From: Methylobacter sp. KS41
GTDB lineage: Bacteria; Pseudomonadota; Gammaproteobacteria; Methylococcales; Methylomonadaceae
Direction of reading: 5' to 3'
DNA length: 64,000 nt
NCBI GenBank assembly: GCA_002862125.1
Contig: PHSP01000001.1
Location: 2,018,501 to 2,082,500 of the forward strand
The notes under the pieces were generated by a model, which was given only the letters and a program-made list of their open reading frames with translations, did not search any database and had not been told where the DNA came from. A program made the position numbers and the translations under genes. This document shows, piece after piece, positions 53,781 to 62,190 of the stretch (the first letter of the stretch is position 1; each line of letters begins with the position of its first letter).

Positions 53781-53977
53781 AGTGTGTATTTGATTTAGCG
53801 GAACCGGCGAGAAGTTTTTATCTTCCCTTGCCCACCGCTTCGGGGAAGAGAAAAAATCACGCCTTCCACTAACAAAGCGCGGATAATCGTCACCGGGTAA
53901 AAAGCGGCTTGCGGCCAATCATTGCCTAGCGTTGAAAAGCCAGCTATTCCTATAACAGCAGCATGTTTCATTAACAT
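53781..53977 (-). pseudogene. Ketosynthase N-terminus remnant between fabG and chain-length factor
   Basis: The short frame from 53977 begins MLMKHAAVIGIAGFSTLGND, like the start of ketosynthases that follow fabG in aryl-polyene loci (ApeR), overlapping fabG by 7 bp. After about 20 residues, homology is lost and a stop follows. The rest of the ~400-aa gene is gone, replaced by the chain-length factor gene. So an internal deletion is likely. Low information; the call rests on position and the first residues. Confidence 0.5.
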
Positions 53978-54696
53978 AACCCGCCATTAACAGAGAGCAC
54001 CTGCCGGGTTATATAGCCGGCATCTTCAGACATTAAAAACGCTACCGCTGCCGCGACTTCTTTTGCGTTACCGATTCTACGCGCAGGAATCATTTTTTTT
54101 ATCTCATCCAATGGCAATTCACTAAGCATTTCCGTATCGATAAGTCCCGGCGCAACGCAATTAACCGTAATATCGCGCTTTGCCAGCTCTAAAGCCAGCG
54201 CTTTGGTTGCGCCGATTATGCCCGCCTTCGCAGCGCTGTAATTGACCTGTCCACGATTGCCCATTAAACCGGAAACGGAAGACAAGGTGACTATGCGTCC
54301 AGGTTTTCGCCGCCTGACCATAGGCATCACCACAGGCTGTAAAACATTATAAAATCCATCGAGATTGGTATGCACCACGCTATCCCATTGTTCTCCGGTG
54401 AGTGATGGAAAGGCGTTGTCAGCGGTAATGCCGGCATTGCAAACAACGCCGTAATAAGCGCCGTTTGTTTCAATATCCAGGTTTATTTGCTCCGCGCATT
54501 GCGCCCGGTCGGCTATATCAAACTGCAGGACTCTAGCAGTCTGACCAAGTTGTACAATTTCCACGATGACTTGCTCTGCTTGCGAGCGCTGACTACGGCA
54601 GTGGATTACCAGATCATAGCCTTGTTTCGCCAGATACAAGGCAATAGCTTTACCTATTCCGCGGCTGGAACCGGTTACTAAAATAGTTTTATTCAT
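53971..54696 (-). CDS. fabG: 3-oxoacyl-ACP reductase (FabG-like, ApeQ-like)
   Basis: 241 aa from the ATG at 54694-54696. Short-chain dehydrogenase with cofactor motif LVTGSSRGIGKAIALYL, NAGITADNAF, catalytic Ser VTLSSVSGLMG and the YSAAKAGIIG Tyr-Lys pair. It reduces the beta-keto group in each extension cycle with NADPH. Within the aryl-polyene operon, after a ~230-bp gap from the DUF3261 lipoprotein gene. Confidence 0.93.
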   Translation of the reverse strand: MNKTILVTGSSRGIGKAIALYLAKQGYDLVIHCRSQRSQAEQVIVEIVQLGQTARVLQFDIADRAQCAEQINLDIETNGAYYGVVCNAGITADNAFPSLTGEQWDSVVHTNLDGFYNVLQPVVMPMVRRRKPGRIVTLSSVSGLMGNRGQVNYSAAKAGIIGATKALALELAKRDITVNCVAPGLIDTEMLSELPLDEIKKMIPARRIGNAKEVAAAVAFLMSEDAGYITRQVLSVNGGLC

Positions 54697-54923
54697 GGTC
54701 TGCTTGTTTGAAATCATTCAGTGGGTAATAAAAAATCCGGATCGGCGCTTGTTTCCACATCAACTCCCTGAATCATAGATCCAAAATCTTCCTGACTATC
54801 GTTTTATATAGTTTTTTCAACTCGTGCCGTTAGCATAACTCACAAATGATAAACCGCAACAGGTCCACAGATTAGACTTGTTTATAATCCGTGGTAACCG
54901 TGACAGCTCGGCGGCTATTTGAA

Positions 54924-55484
54924 TCATTCAGATAAAGGTTCATAACTTATTGTTTTAATGTATAAACGGTAGCTGTTTCTATAATTAATCAGCTCAACCG
55001 ATTTAGCCCAGATAGCATCAGGCGATAAATAATTAACTTCAACTGTCTTGACGCCCTGGTAATATAACCGCCGATGGTTCGAATCAACCTCCAGCCGCCA
55101 TGGAGAGGCGCGCAGATTTTTTTGCAAAACTGAAACCGGCCAATAAACCAGTTGCAAATCCGTGATTATAAGTTCAGGAGCTACCGGGTCCGGCAATAAC
55201 GGACTCTTATCCGACACTATCGTTTTACCGTCGTAAGTAAGATTAAATAGACTAACGCCATCGTTCGTTAATCCGGCCATGGCAATATGCTGTTTATCCA
55301 GCTCCAAGACACATAAAAAAGTTTCTTTACGCTTAGGCCACAGCGCGGTTATCTGCTGCACAATACGCCTTGAAGGCCCGACAGGCCCGGCTACCGGCAT
55401 CAATTCCGGTTGACCGGTAATTTCAAACTTATTTAAAAGCGCGCAACTGCTTAATACTAGGCAAAAAGTTAAAAACCACATCAT
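54924..55484 (-). CDS. DUF3261 lipoprotein of the aryl-polyene cluster (ApeN-like)
   Basis: 186 aa from 55484, where the frame opens with a lipoprotein signal (MMWFLTFCLVLSSCALLNKF, Cys in LSSC); the frame also extends upstream to 55580 but that would bury the signal. FLCVLELDKQHIAMAGLTND and LQLVYWPVSVLQKNL are typical of DUF3261, a component of aryl-polyene loci following the MMPL exporter. Probable outer-membrane partner in pigment transport. Confidence 0.85.
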   Translation of the reverse strand: MMWFLTFCLVLSSCALLNKFEITGQPELMPVAGPVGPSRRIVQQITALWPKRKETFLCVLELDKQHIAMAGLTNDGVSLFNLTYDGKTIVSDKSPLLPDPVAPELIITDLQLVYWPVSVLQKNLRASPWRLEVDSNHRRLYYQGVKTVEVNYLSPDAIWAKSVELINYRNSYRLYIKTISYEPLSE

Positions 55485-55566
55485 CTTACTTACCGATGAA
55501 TAGTTATCATGACCTTTGTTTATCAGCAATGGGCTGTTTGGCCCAACATAAAAAATTTTACGCACG

Positions 55567-57903
55567 CTACAATTTAACATTCCGGACTTTATAATCTCTG
55601 AAGCCGATCAATGGCGCGCACATCAGCGCTGTTAAAATACCTACAGCAATCGTGAAACCAAAGGCGTGGACGATCTCTGTAGAACTGATGGCCAGCAAAC
55701 CGAACGCCAATAATGTCGTTATTGCGGAGAGAGTGACTGCCAGCGAGGTGCTGGCGCGTTTATCCTTGGCCATAAAAAAGAATACCGCATCGTCAATACC
55801 TATGCCCAACACCAGCAATAACGCAAATAAATTAAACAGGCTGAACAACTGATCAAACCAGCCCGTCATTGCCAGTGAAACCAGTGCCGCAATTACGGGC
55901 GCCGAAATAATAGCCAGGCCATTGCGCCAGCCAAATTTCAATCCCAAACCTATGAAAACCAGACTATATGCCCCGGCCAATAGCCAGCTGGCTCTAATCC
56001 GGTAGCGTTTAAACAGTGCCGATAAATCACTCGCCGGATCAACCAGACTAACGCCTTGCAAATTTTGCAGCCCTGCTAATGCTGATAAATCGCTGATGCC
56101 CGTTAATGATACGATACTTAAACAATGTCCCGAGTCACAACCCAACCACAATTGCCGCCTGGATTCATCGGCTTCTTTCAACCACTCAGGCAAGTCGATT
56201 GATTCGTTTTCCGACGCTAAAAAACGCTTTAGTTCGGCATTGAAAGCAGCATCGCCAAAGCCGAGATCAGTCATGTACTGCTTCAGTAAACCCGATTCAT
56301 AAAACGATTTCTTAAGCAGCTGGTAATTTTCCCGCTGACTAGCCTCGATTGGCCAGTAGTTGCTGATGCCCTGGTAATATTTCAAAGCATGCTGGTGTTT
56401 TAATACCTCCAGCCGTCTTAGCAATTGCTGTTCATTATGATACCAATCACTTTGACCGTTGCCTGACACCAGAAAAAACTGATTATCCTGACTCAGGGGA
56501 AATAGTTTTTTGATTTTATCAGCCATATTTAGTAATTCGGGAGGAGGTGATTGCAACAAACGCACATCATCGCGCGGAGTCAATTGCCAGATGCCTCCAA
56601 TGATGAAAACCGCCATGACAACACTTAACCAGCGCCTGTTTTTTAACAACCAGCTCGGCCAGCGCTGTTGCCAATAGTCCGTCAGTTTAAGTATTTTCGG
56701 CTCGTGTTCAGGCTTAAAGCCAGTCAGCAGAACAGGAAATAACATAACCACCGTCAACCAGGCAACTAACAAGCCGATTGCCGAGAAAAATGCCATTTCC
56801 TGCAAGCCGGGAAAGGGTGAAAAACCCAGGCCCGCATAACTAAATAAATGGGTTAATAAGCCAATAAAAAGTCCGGGTAAAATATAACGCAAGCCCCGGC
56901 GCGGATTCCAGTCTTCCGAGCCAAAACTATCACAAAAAAAATGCACGGCATAATCATCGGCAACGCCAATCAAACTTGCACCGAAGACCAGCGTAATAAT
57001 ATTTATTTTGCCAAAAAACAAAACACTGAGGACTAAAGCCGAAAACATGCCGCAGCCAATTGCCAGAAATGACAATAGTAACGGCCGGGGACTGCGAAAT
57101 GTCAGCAGCATTAATAAAACAATGCCAGCACTGGAGCCAATACCGACTATGGAAATTTCCTGATTGGCGGATTGTGAACCGGCGGCGGTAAATAACGGCA
57201 CCCCCGATACCAACAAATCACCACCGCTTGCCTCCACCTGAATTCGTGCGTTGCCGGCTAATTCCAATAATGCTTCCAGTTTTTCCAACTTGCTGGAATT
57301 TTCCTGCAAATCCGTGAGCAGAACCACCCAATACTTCTGTTCGTCATGCAGAATAACAACGCCTTGTTCTACATTAAGTTTGACCGGATTCAGCGAGTTG
57401 AAATAACGGCTGAATAAAAGCAAAGGATCGCGTTCAAGATCGGACGACTGGATTTGGCCGATGGGACTGTAGAGAATTTCCAGATTTTGCGCAATCAGGG
57501 ACTTGGGATTCTGCGTTAAAGTTTGCTTTGTGTTAGGGTCCAGCAACTGATAACGGAAGGAAAATAATTGCTGATAACTCTCAAGGTAGTTTTGTGCGGA
57601 AAACTCCAGCACAATTCGGTCAAACAACCCGCTTTGCTGCAACTGCATTCTAAGCTGTTGCGCCTGGGCTAATGCGGCTTGAGATGTGGCTGCCCCCGTT
57701 AGCCAGATCACTTTACGCGCCATCATCTCATTATGCTGTTTTATAGCTTTGGCGATTTCAGGGTTTTGTTCGGTAGCCGGCAATAATGATAAAAAACTGG
57801 TTTCCAGCCAATCTTTGGTCAATGCCTGACTGCCAAGAATACTGATAACCATCATCCCAAACAGCCAAAGCCAAGCGCTTGCTTTAGGGTGATAAATGTT
57901 CAA
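55567..57903 (-). CDS. MMPL/RND-type exporter of the aryl-polyene cluster (ApeM-like)
   Basis: 778 aa with two halves of six helices and two large periplasmic loops. An N-terminal helix (WLWLFGMMVISILGSQAL) is followed by a loop to ~240. Helix bundle 1 holds GVADDYAVHFFCDSFG, whose Asp pair is typical of proton-coupled MMPL proteins. Helix bundle 2 holds VLGIGIDDAVFFFMAKD. It likely lifts the lipid-linked polyene from the inner membrane. Overlaps LolA-like gene by 20 bp. Confidence 0.92.
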   Translation of the reverse strand: MNIYHPKASAWLWLFGMMVISILGSQALTKDWLETSFLSLLPATEQNPEIAKAIKQHNEMMARKVIWLTGAATSQAALAQAQQLRMQLQQSGLFDRIVLEFSAQNYLESYQQLFSFRYQLLDPNTKQTLTQNPKSLIAQNLEILYSPIGQIQSSDLERDPLLLFSRYFNSLNPVKLNVEQGVVILHDEQKYWVVLLTDLQENSSKLEKLEALLELAGNARIQVEASGGDLLVSGVPLFTAAGSQSANQEISIVGIGSSAGIVLLMLLTFRSPRPLLLSFLAIGCGMFSALVLSVLFFGKINIITLVFGASLIGVADDYAVHFFCDSFGSEDWNPRRGLRYILPGLFIGLLTHLFSYAGLGFSPFPGLQEMAFFSAIGLLVAWLTVVMLFPVLLTGFKPEHEPKILKLTDYWQQRWPSWLLKNRRWLSVVMAVFIIGGIWQLTPRDDVRLLQSPPPELLNMADKIKKLFPLSQDNQFFLVSGNGQSDWYHNEQQLLRRLEVLKHQHALKYYQGISNYWPIEASQRENYQLLKKSFYESGLLKQYMTDLGFGDAAFNAELKRFLASENESIDLPEWLKEADESRRQLWLGCDSGHCLSIVSLTGISDLSALAGLQNLQGVSLVDPASDLSALFKRYRIRASWLLAGAYSLVFIGLGLKFGWRNGLAIISAPVIAALVSLAMTGWFDQLFSLFNLFALLLVLGIGIDDAVFFFMAKDKRASTSLAVTLSAITTLLAFGLLAISSTEIVHAFGFTIAVGILTALMCAPLIGFRDYKVRNVKL

Positions 57904-58471
57904 ATTCAGCTTCTTGTTCAGGGGTTAGTTGACCAGGGTGAGTAATTTTAGCAAAATTGATGAGCGTTATGTTGCCGCCGGCTTCGTGAATCTCCAGCAA
58001 ACGCAGCTCATTGTCGCCTGACAACACTATAGAGTTGATTATTTTCTTCAAAAGCTCATCTTTAGGTTTTAATTCAATTTTCCAGGAGGTTTCCTGATCA
58101 GAGCCGGACATTGAAAAACCATCGCTTAACTGATCTAAATCACCGCCCAGCATTGCATTGAACACTTTGCCAAAAGCGGACGGCACCGCTTGCTCTCCTT
58201 GAGTTGTCAAAAGACGGGTGTCATTCACCAAAAGCAAGGAAGCAACTGGCGTCAGGGTTTTCCAGATAACGCCTTTAGTTTGATGATAGGTAAATTTGCC
58301 CGTGGAAATTAACGGTTTGCGTAAAATTTTCAAGCGTTTTTCCTGTTGAAAATCGCCTTGGGTAATTTCTGTTTTTGCCAAATGCGCAGTGATTTGAGTT
58401 ATGACATCGGCTGCATAGCTTTGATTAAACGACAGAAGAAACAGAAATAAGGCTTTTAAGAAGTCAGTCAT
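57884..58471 (-). CDS. LolA-like outer-membrane lipoprotein carrier (ApeL-like)
   Basis: 195 aa. Signal peptide MTDFLKALFLFLLSFNQSYA, then ITQGDFQQEKRLKILRKPLI, STGKFTYHQTKGVIWKTLTP and LLVNDTRLLTTQGEQAVP, the LolA fold. It would carry the polyene lipid across the periplasm between MMPL exporter and outer membrane. The ATG overlaps the stop of a vapB remnant by 4 bp, so its original upstream region was replaced. Confidence 0.9.
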   Translation of the reverse strand: MTDFLKALFLFLLSFNQSYAADVITQITAHLAKTEITQGDFQQEKRLKILRKPLISTGKFTYHQTKGVIWKTLTPVASLLLVNDTRLLTTQGEQAVPSAFGKVFNAMLGGDLDQLSDGFSMSGSDQETSWKIELKPKDELLKKIINSIVLSGDNELRLLEIHEAGGNITLINFAKITHPGQLTPEQEAEFEHLSP

Positions 58472-58672
58472 TTCTTGATTTCCAATTCGCGTAATGCTTG
58501 CCAGTTATCCTCAAGATCAACTTGTCCACGCAACGCTAGTAAATCTTGCCCTTGCTTAGCCTGCTGCAAATAGGCTTGAATAGCTTTATATAGCATCGGA
58601 TTCATTATTAGAATGGGTGTAAAACATTAAACTTTTTAACTGCTGATCATCAATAGCAACGGTTGTTTGCAT
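58468..58672 (-). pseudogene. vapB: VapB-type antitoxin remnant, frameshifted, vapC missing
   Basis: The ATG at 58670-58672 with AGGAGA upstream opens MQTTVAIDDQQLKSLMFYTH, then SNNESDAI and a stop. In another frame KAIQAYLQQAKQGQDLLALR and GQVDLEDNWQALRELEIKK continue to a stop overlapping the LolA-like start. Joined, this is a ~68-aa VapB-family antitoxin of the DUF2191 type. The vapC toxin gene, normally attached by an ATGA overlap, is absent; the LolA-like gene begins at exactly that point. Confidence 0.72.
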
Positions 58673-58705
58673 GGCAAATCTCCTAAAAATAGTTTTTTAT
58701 CTTTG

Positions 58706-58737
58706 CATCATTCCCACGCTGGAGCGTGGGAATGATG
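58706..58737. repeat. CATCATTCCCACGC hairpin repeat
   Basis: Perfect 14-bp arms (58706-58719 and 58724-58737) around a TGGA loop. The CATTCCCACGCT…GCGTGGGAATG type hairpin is a widespread intergenic repeat in gammaproteobacteria. It sits between the TIR gene stop and the vapB remnant. Confidence 0.85.
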
Positions 58738-58755
58738 GATAACTTTGTAAGTAAA

Positions 58756-58793
58756 GTAGGTTGGGTAGAGTGATGGCGAAACCCAACCTTACT
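58756..58793. repeat. AGTAGGTTGGGT palindromic repeat, copy 2
   Basis: AGTAGGTTGGGT (from 58756) pairs with ACCCAACCTTACT (58781-58793) with one bulge. Same core as the repeat at 15697-15734. It sits next to the previous repeat, just after the TIR gene stop. Confidence 0.7.
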
Positions 58794-58799
58794 ACCAGG

Positions 58800-59669
58800 C
58801 TATGGAAGATGTAATAAACGTTCTTGAATAAAGTCAGCTATATCAGATGGATTGTAAACTCGCCCATCAACATAACCATCAGTTTTAAATACACCTTGCA
58901 CATTACCATCGTCCATTTTTACAAACATAATTCTTTCGTGCTGTTTCTCCATGATGATGTCTTTTATGGCTCTGAATTCAATTCCGCACCACTCTTTTTC
59001 TTCATATTTTCCGCATAAGAAAACGACTACCAACTTAGATCTATTTCTATATATGTCTTGGAGAAGATTGTCTAGGGATGGCCTAGCTAATTGACCTACA
59101 TAATTTTCGTCATAAAAGTAAGAATTTGGACCAACAATTCTTTCAAGCTCTTCGGCTATAGACTTTACGTAATCTCGAACTTCGCCAGGGAAAGATAATG
59201 CCACGTCAAAATTATGCTTTGCAACATCAACAGTTTTGGTCACACTACGAACCCATTGGGGTAAAAGAACGCCTTTTGAAGCTAATTCTTTTGGTAAATT
59301 GACATCTTTTATTGCCCAATGTGTTCTATTCATTTCCCAGTCTAAAATGTCTAGTTCAAATAACATGGTTAATATATCTGAATGGCTCAAAAATTTTTCT
59401 AACTTAAATATTTCATATGCAATTTTTACTTTTCCATTTTTTTCCGCAACTTCTCGAATTAGTCCGAATTTTGGATCTTTTTTACAACCGGCCTCATAAG
59501 CAAAGATGCAAGGAAAACTTTTAATTGCGCTTACTTGTAACGAAGTAAATTCACCATACGTTTTGTTTATTTCAGCATCAGTGTATTCTCGAACACAACG
59601 ACTGACTTCAAGTATATATGGCTCACCATTCCAAGAGTCATCGTTACCAGAAACCAACAAGTTATACAT
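58800..59669 (-). CDS. TIR-domain protein, probable NAD-hydrolysing defence effector
   Basis: 289 aa. The C-terminal TIR domain (res ~153-285) has FDVALSFPGEVRDYVKSIAE, YFYDENYVGQLARPSLDNLL, SKLVVVFLCGKYEEKEWCG and the WCxxE motif with E231, the likely NADase glutamate. The N-terminal ~150 residues (LLVSGNDDSWNGEPYILEVS, REYTDAEINKTYGEF) belong to a family I do not recognise and may sense infection. AT-rich compared with its neighbours and inserted between the ammonia-lyase/thioesterase part and the LolA part of the pigment operon. TIR assignment is firm; immune role is inferred. Confidence 0.85.
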   Translation of the reverse strand: MYNLLVSGNDDSWNGEPYILEVSRCVREYTDAEINKTYGEFTSLQVSAIKSFPCIFAYEAGCKKDPKFGLIREVAEKNGKVKIAYEIFKLEKFLSHSDILTMLFELDILDWEMNRTHWAIKDVNLPKELASKGVLLPQWVRSVTKTVDVAKHNFDVALSFPGEVRDYVKSIAEELERIVGPNSYFYDENYVGQLARPSLDNLLQDIYRNRSKLVVVFLCGKYEEKEWCGIEFRAIKDIIMEKQHERIMFVKMDDGNVQGVFKTDGYVDGRVYNPSDIADFIQERLLHLP

Positions 59670-59739
59670 AAATTATCCTTTTTTCGATTTAGTGCATAGA
59701 TGGACTAAGATTCGTACCTGATCTCAATCCATGCGTTTC

Positions 59740-60252
59740 TCAGTAAAGAGATTCGATATATTTGTTAAGTGGCTCTGAAAGAAGATCTTGGGGGTGATCT
59801 CCGCCGAATGTCGCCCATTTGCTCTTTCCAGAAATAATTGTCGAGGCTATCGCTTTCCAGTTTCCCCCCTCATAAACAATTAATTTTACTTCTATTTTAT
59901 CTGGGATTCCCGACCACTCAGTGGCACGTTCTTCCCAATGAAGAATCTCTGGTATTACATAGTAATCGGATGTTTCAGAACTATTTTGCATTAGACAGCT
60001 AAGTTCTTTGCAATCAGACGAAACTCTAATGGTATTGGTGTATCTAGCAAAAGCGGCTTTTACAGCTAATGCTGTCATTTCTCCAGATTTCTCATATTCA
60101 TCTGTTTCATAAAATCCATTAACAGGAGTTGCAATAATAACAGTTCGTCCTTTCAAAAGTTTTGCGGCTGGTTCTGTTAGATTGATCTGTTGGTATGTGG
60201 AGGCGCAGCCCGTAATTATAGCCGCGATTATTACTAAAAAGACGATACGCAT
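59740..60252 (-). CDS. DUF4823 lipoprotein
   Basis: 170 aa from the ATG at 60250-60252, which opens a lipoprotein signal (MRIVFLVIIAAIITGCASTY, Cys in ITGC). LLKGRTVIIATPVNGFYETD, SGEMTALAVKAAFARYTN, YYVIPEILHWEERATEWSG and IPDKIEVKLIVYEGG are the DUF4823 pattern. The function is unknown. It lies in the inserted segment with the TIR gene, after a decayed thioesterase. Confidence 0.85.
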   Translation of the reverse strand: MRIVFLVIIAAIITGCASTYQQINLTEPAAKLLKGRTVIIATPVNGFYETDEYEKSGEMTALAVKAAFARYTNTIRVSSDCKELSCLMQNSSETSDYYVIPEILHWEERATEWSGIPDKIEVKLIVYEGGNWKAIASTIISGKSKWATFGGDHPQDLLSEPLNKYIESLY

Positions 60253-60317
60253 TGATGGTTCCTGTGAGTTATAACGTTTTACAAAAAATTTGTTTGGCTT
60301 GAGAGCATTCAGGAAAT

Positions 60318-60668
60318 TCACAAGACCATTACAACACCCAACTTTCCCAATAAAACTCTGGGTGATTCAAAGCACATTTCCCTGTTCACACTATCAACAG
60401 CAACCTGAATACTATAACCTTTGGTAAGTCTTGAACCCGTGTGTTTATCAATAATCAGGTAATCTATTATCAAATGTAACGAATCCTGAGATCAATAACA
60501 GGCCATGAATAGCCAGAATCCCGCATTTTAACTAATCTTTTCCAGCAAAACACAGCGGGCAATTTCAAAATATTTTGCGTAATCCCCATGCCAGACAACC
60601 TCCATCTAGTTGATGTCAAAGAAAGGGACTAATATATCGATCTCGGTGGGATGAATGCCTTTAATCAT
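60318..60668 (-). pseudogene. Second 4HBT thioesterase of the pigment cluster, decayed
   Basis: From the ATG at 60666-60668 the frame reads HPTEIDILVPFFDIN, an in-frame TAG, then MEVVWHGDYAKYFEIARCVL, closely matching the intact thioesterase at 50145-50567 (FFDVDLMEIVWHGNYLKYFE). After a further frame change come MRDSGYSWPVIDLRIRY, another break, and LTKGYSIQVAVDSVNREMCF. So it has a nonsense mutation exactly at the active-site Asp-to-Met stretch and at least one frameshift. It overlaps the ammonia-lyase stop, the original operon position of this gene. Confidence 0.88.
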
Positions 60669-62190
60669 ATAAATCCCAATGCTGTTTCCTGATCAGTTCC
60701 AGACATAACCGTAGCTCTTGCTCTAATGCTCTATCAGTGCTTAAAAACGGGCTGTATTGCCGCAGTTGTTCAACAGTATTTTTAAGGGCGGGACTTAAAG
60801 TCTCACTATTGCCGCGAAGTTCCACGCCCTGAACAACAGCTAATAATGTGGCTGCTGCAACCTGCTCGGTTAATTCCAGTATGCGAATGCAATCCCGCGC
60901 GGCAATGGTGCCCATGCTGACCTTGTCCTGGTTGTGGCATTCGGTCGAACGGGAAAACACGCTGGCAGGCATGGTCAGCTTAAGCGCTTCCGCCGTCCAG
61001 GCAGATACGGCAATTTGCACGGCTTTAAAGCCATGATTGAGCATGGCCAGTCCGGCGTTCGCGCCGGAAAGATTGGCTGGCAGGCCATGATTGAATTTGA
61101 TGTCCATCAACTGCGCCATCTGCCGGTCCATTAAATCGGCCAGATTGGCCACCGCTGTTTTCAGGCTATCCATTGCAAAAGCAATATGTCCGCCGTAAAA
61201 ATGGCCGCCATGCAAGACATGTTCGCCTTCGGCATCGATAATCGGATTGTCGTTGGCGCTGTTCAGTTCATTTTCGATAAATTGCCTGAGCCAGGGCAAT
61301 GAATCCTCCAGCACGCCAATGATATGCGGCGCGCAACGCAGGGAATATCGATCCTGCAGGCGGGTATCATGGCGAGGCGCGCCTCCGGTTAACTGCAAAT
61401 CCGAGCGCATGCGGGCGGCGACGCGATTTTGTCCGGGATGAGGTTTGACCGAAAACAGCTTTTCGTCAAAGTGATAGGCGTTGCCTTTTAAGGCAATCGA
61501 CGCCAGACTGGTAATGCGCGTAGTCAAGCGGGATAAATATTCGGCTCGCTGGTAGGCAAGGCAAGCAATTCCTGTCATTGCCGCCGTTCCGTTCATGATT
61601 GCCAGCCCTTCTTTTGGCTTTAGGATAAGCGGCTCAATATTCAGACGTGCAAAAACATCATGAGCCGGCAGTATTTCGCCCTGATAGAAAACCTCCCGTT
61701 CGCCGGCCAGAACAGCCGCCACATAAGAAAGAGGAGTTAAATCGCCGCTTGCGCCTACCGATCCTTCCTGTGGAATACGCGGCAGAATATCCTGCTGTAA
61801 TAATTCCGCCAGTTGTTGCAATAACTTGTAACGCACCCCGGAAAAACCGCGCGCCAGACTGGTTAAGCGGACTGCCAGTATTGCCCGTGTTGCCGGTGCA
61901 TCAAAATGATCGCCCAAACCGCAACCGTGAAAAGTGTATAAATGTTTAGGTAATTCCTCTGCCAGATCAAGCGGAATTGACACCGTGCAGGAATCTCCGT
62001 AACCCGTGGTAACGCCGTAAACAAAGCCTTCTTCTCTTAATAAGGTGTCGATAAACAACGCGCCTTTATCGATCCGGGCTACAAATCCGGCTTGTTGACT
62101 CAATTCAATCCGCGCCTGTTGACGGGCGACCAGACAAATCTCTTCAATAGTCAACGGCCCGCCATCGAACACAACCTTATTCAGCATCAT
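60661..62190 (-). CDS. MIO-type aromatic amino acid ammonia-lyase (HAL/PAL/TAL family)
   Basis: 509 aa. The MIO prosthetic group forms from A147-S148-G149 in EGSVGASGDLTPLSY. The catalytic Tyr is in VTTGYGDSC (Y64). NSANDNPIIDAEGEHVLHGG and SRSTECHNQDKVSMG are conserved in the family. The substrate-selectivity pair reads F87-H88 (YTFHGCG). It removes ammonia from an aromatic amino acid to give a cinnamate-type starter for the aryl-polyene. Start overlaps the acyltransferase end by 14 bp, so it is co-translated with it. Confidence 0.92.
   Translation of the reverse strand: MMLNKVVFDGGPLTIEEICLVARQQARIELSQQAGFVARIDKGALFIDTLLREEGFVYGVTTGYGDSCTVSIPLDLAEELPKHLYTFHGCGLGDHFDAPATRAILAVRLTSLARGFSGVRYKLLQQLAELLQQDILPRIPQEGSVGASGDLTPLSYVAAVLAGEREVFYQGEILPAHDVFARLNIEPLILKPKEGLAIMNGTAAMTGIACLAYQRAEYLSRLTTRITSLASIALKGNAYHFDEKLFSVKPHPGQNRVAARMRSDLQLTGGAPRHDTRLQDRYSLRCAPHIIGVLEDSLPWLRQFIENELNSANDNPIIDAEGEHVLHGGHFYGGHIAFAMDSLKTAVANLADLMDRQMAQLMDIKFNHGLPANLSGANAGLAMLNHGFKAVQIAVSAWTAEALKLTMPASVFSRSTECHNQDKVSMGTIAARDCIRILELTEQVAAATLLAVVQGVELRGNSETLSPALKNTVEQLRQYSPFLSTDRALEQELRLCLELIRKQHWDLYD

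Noticed and set aside
53781-53918. N-terminal extension of the chain-length factor
   Set aside because: The frame is open to 53918, but the extra residues resemble no family, while the ATG at 53778-53780 begins the recognisable domain.
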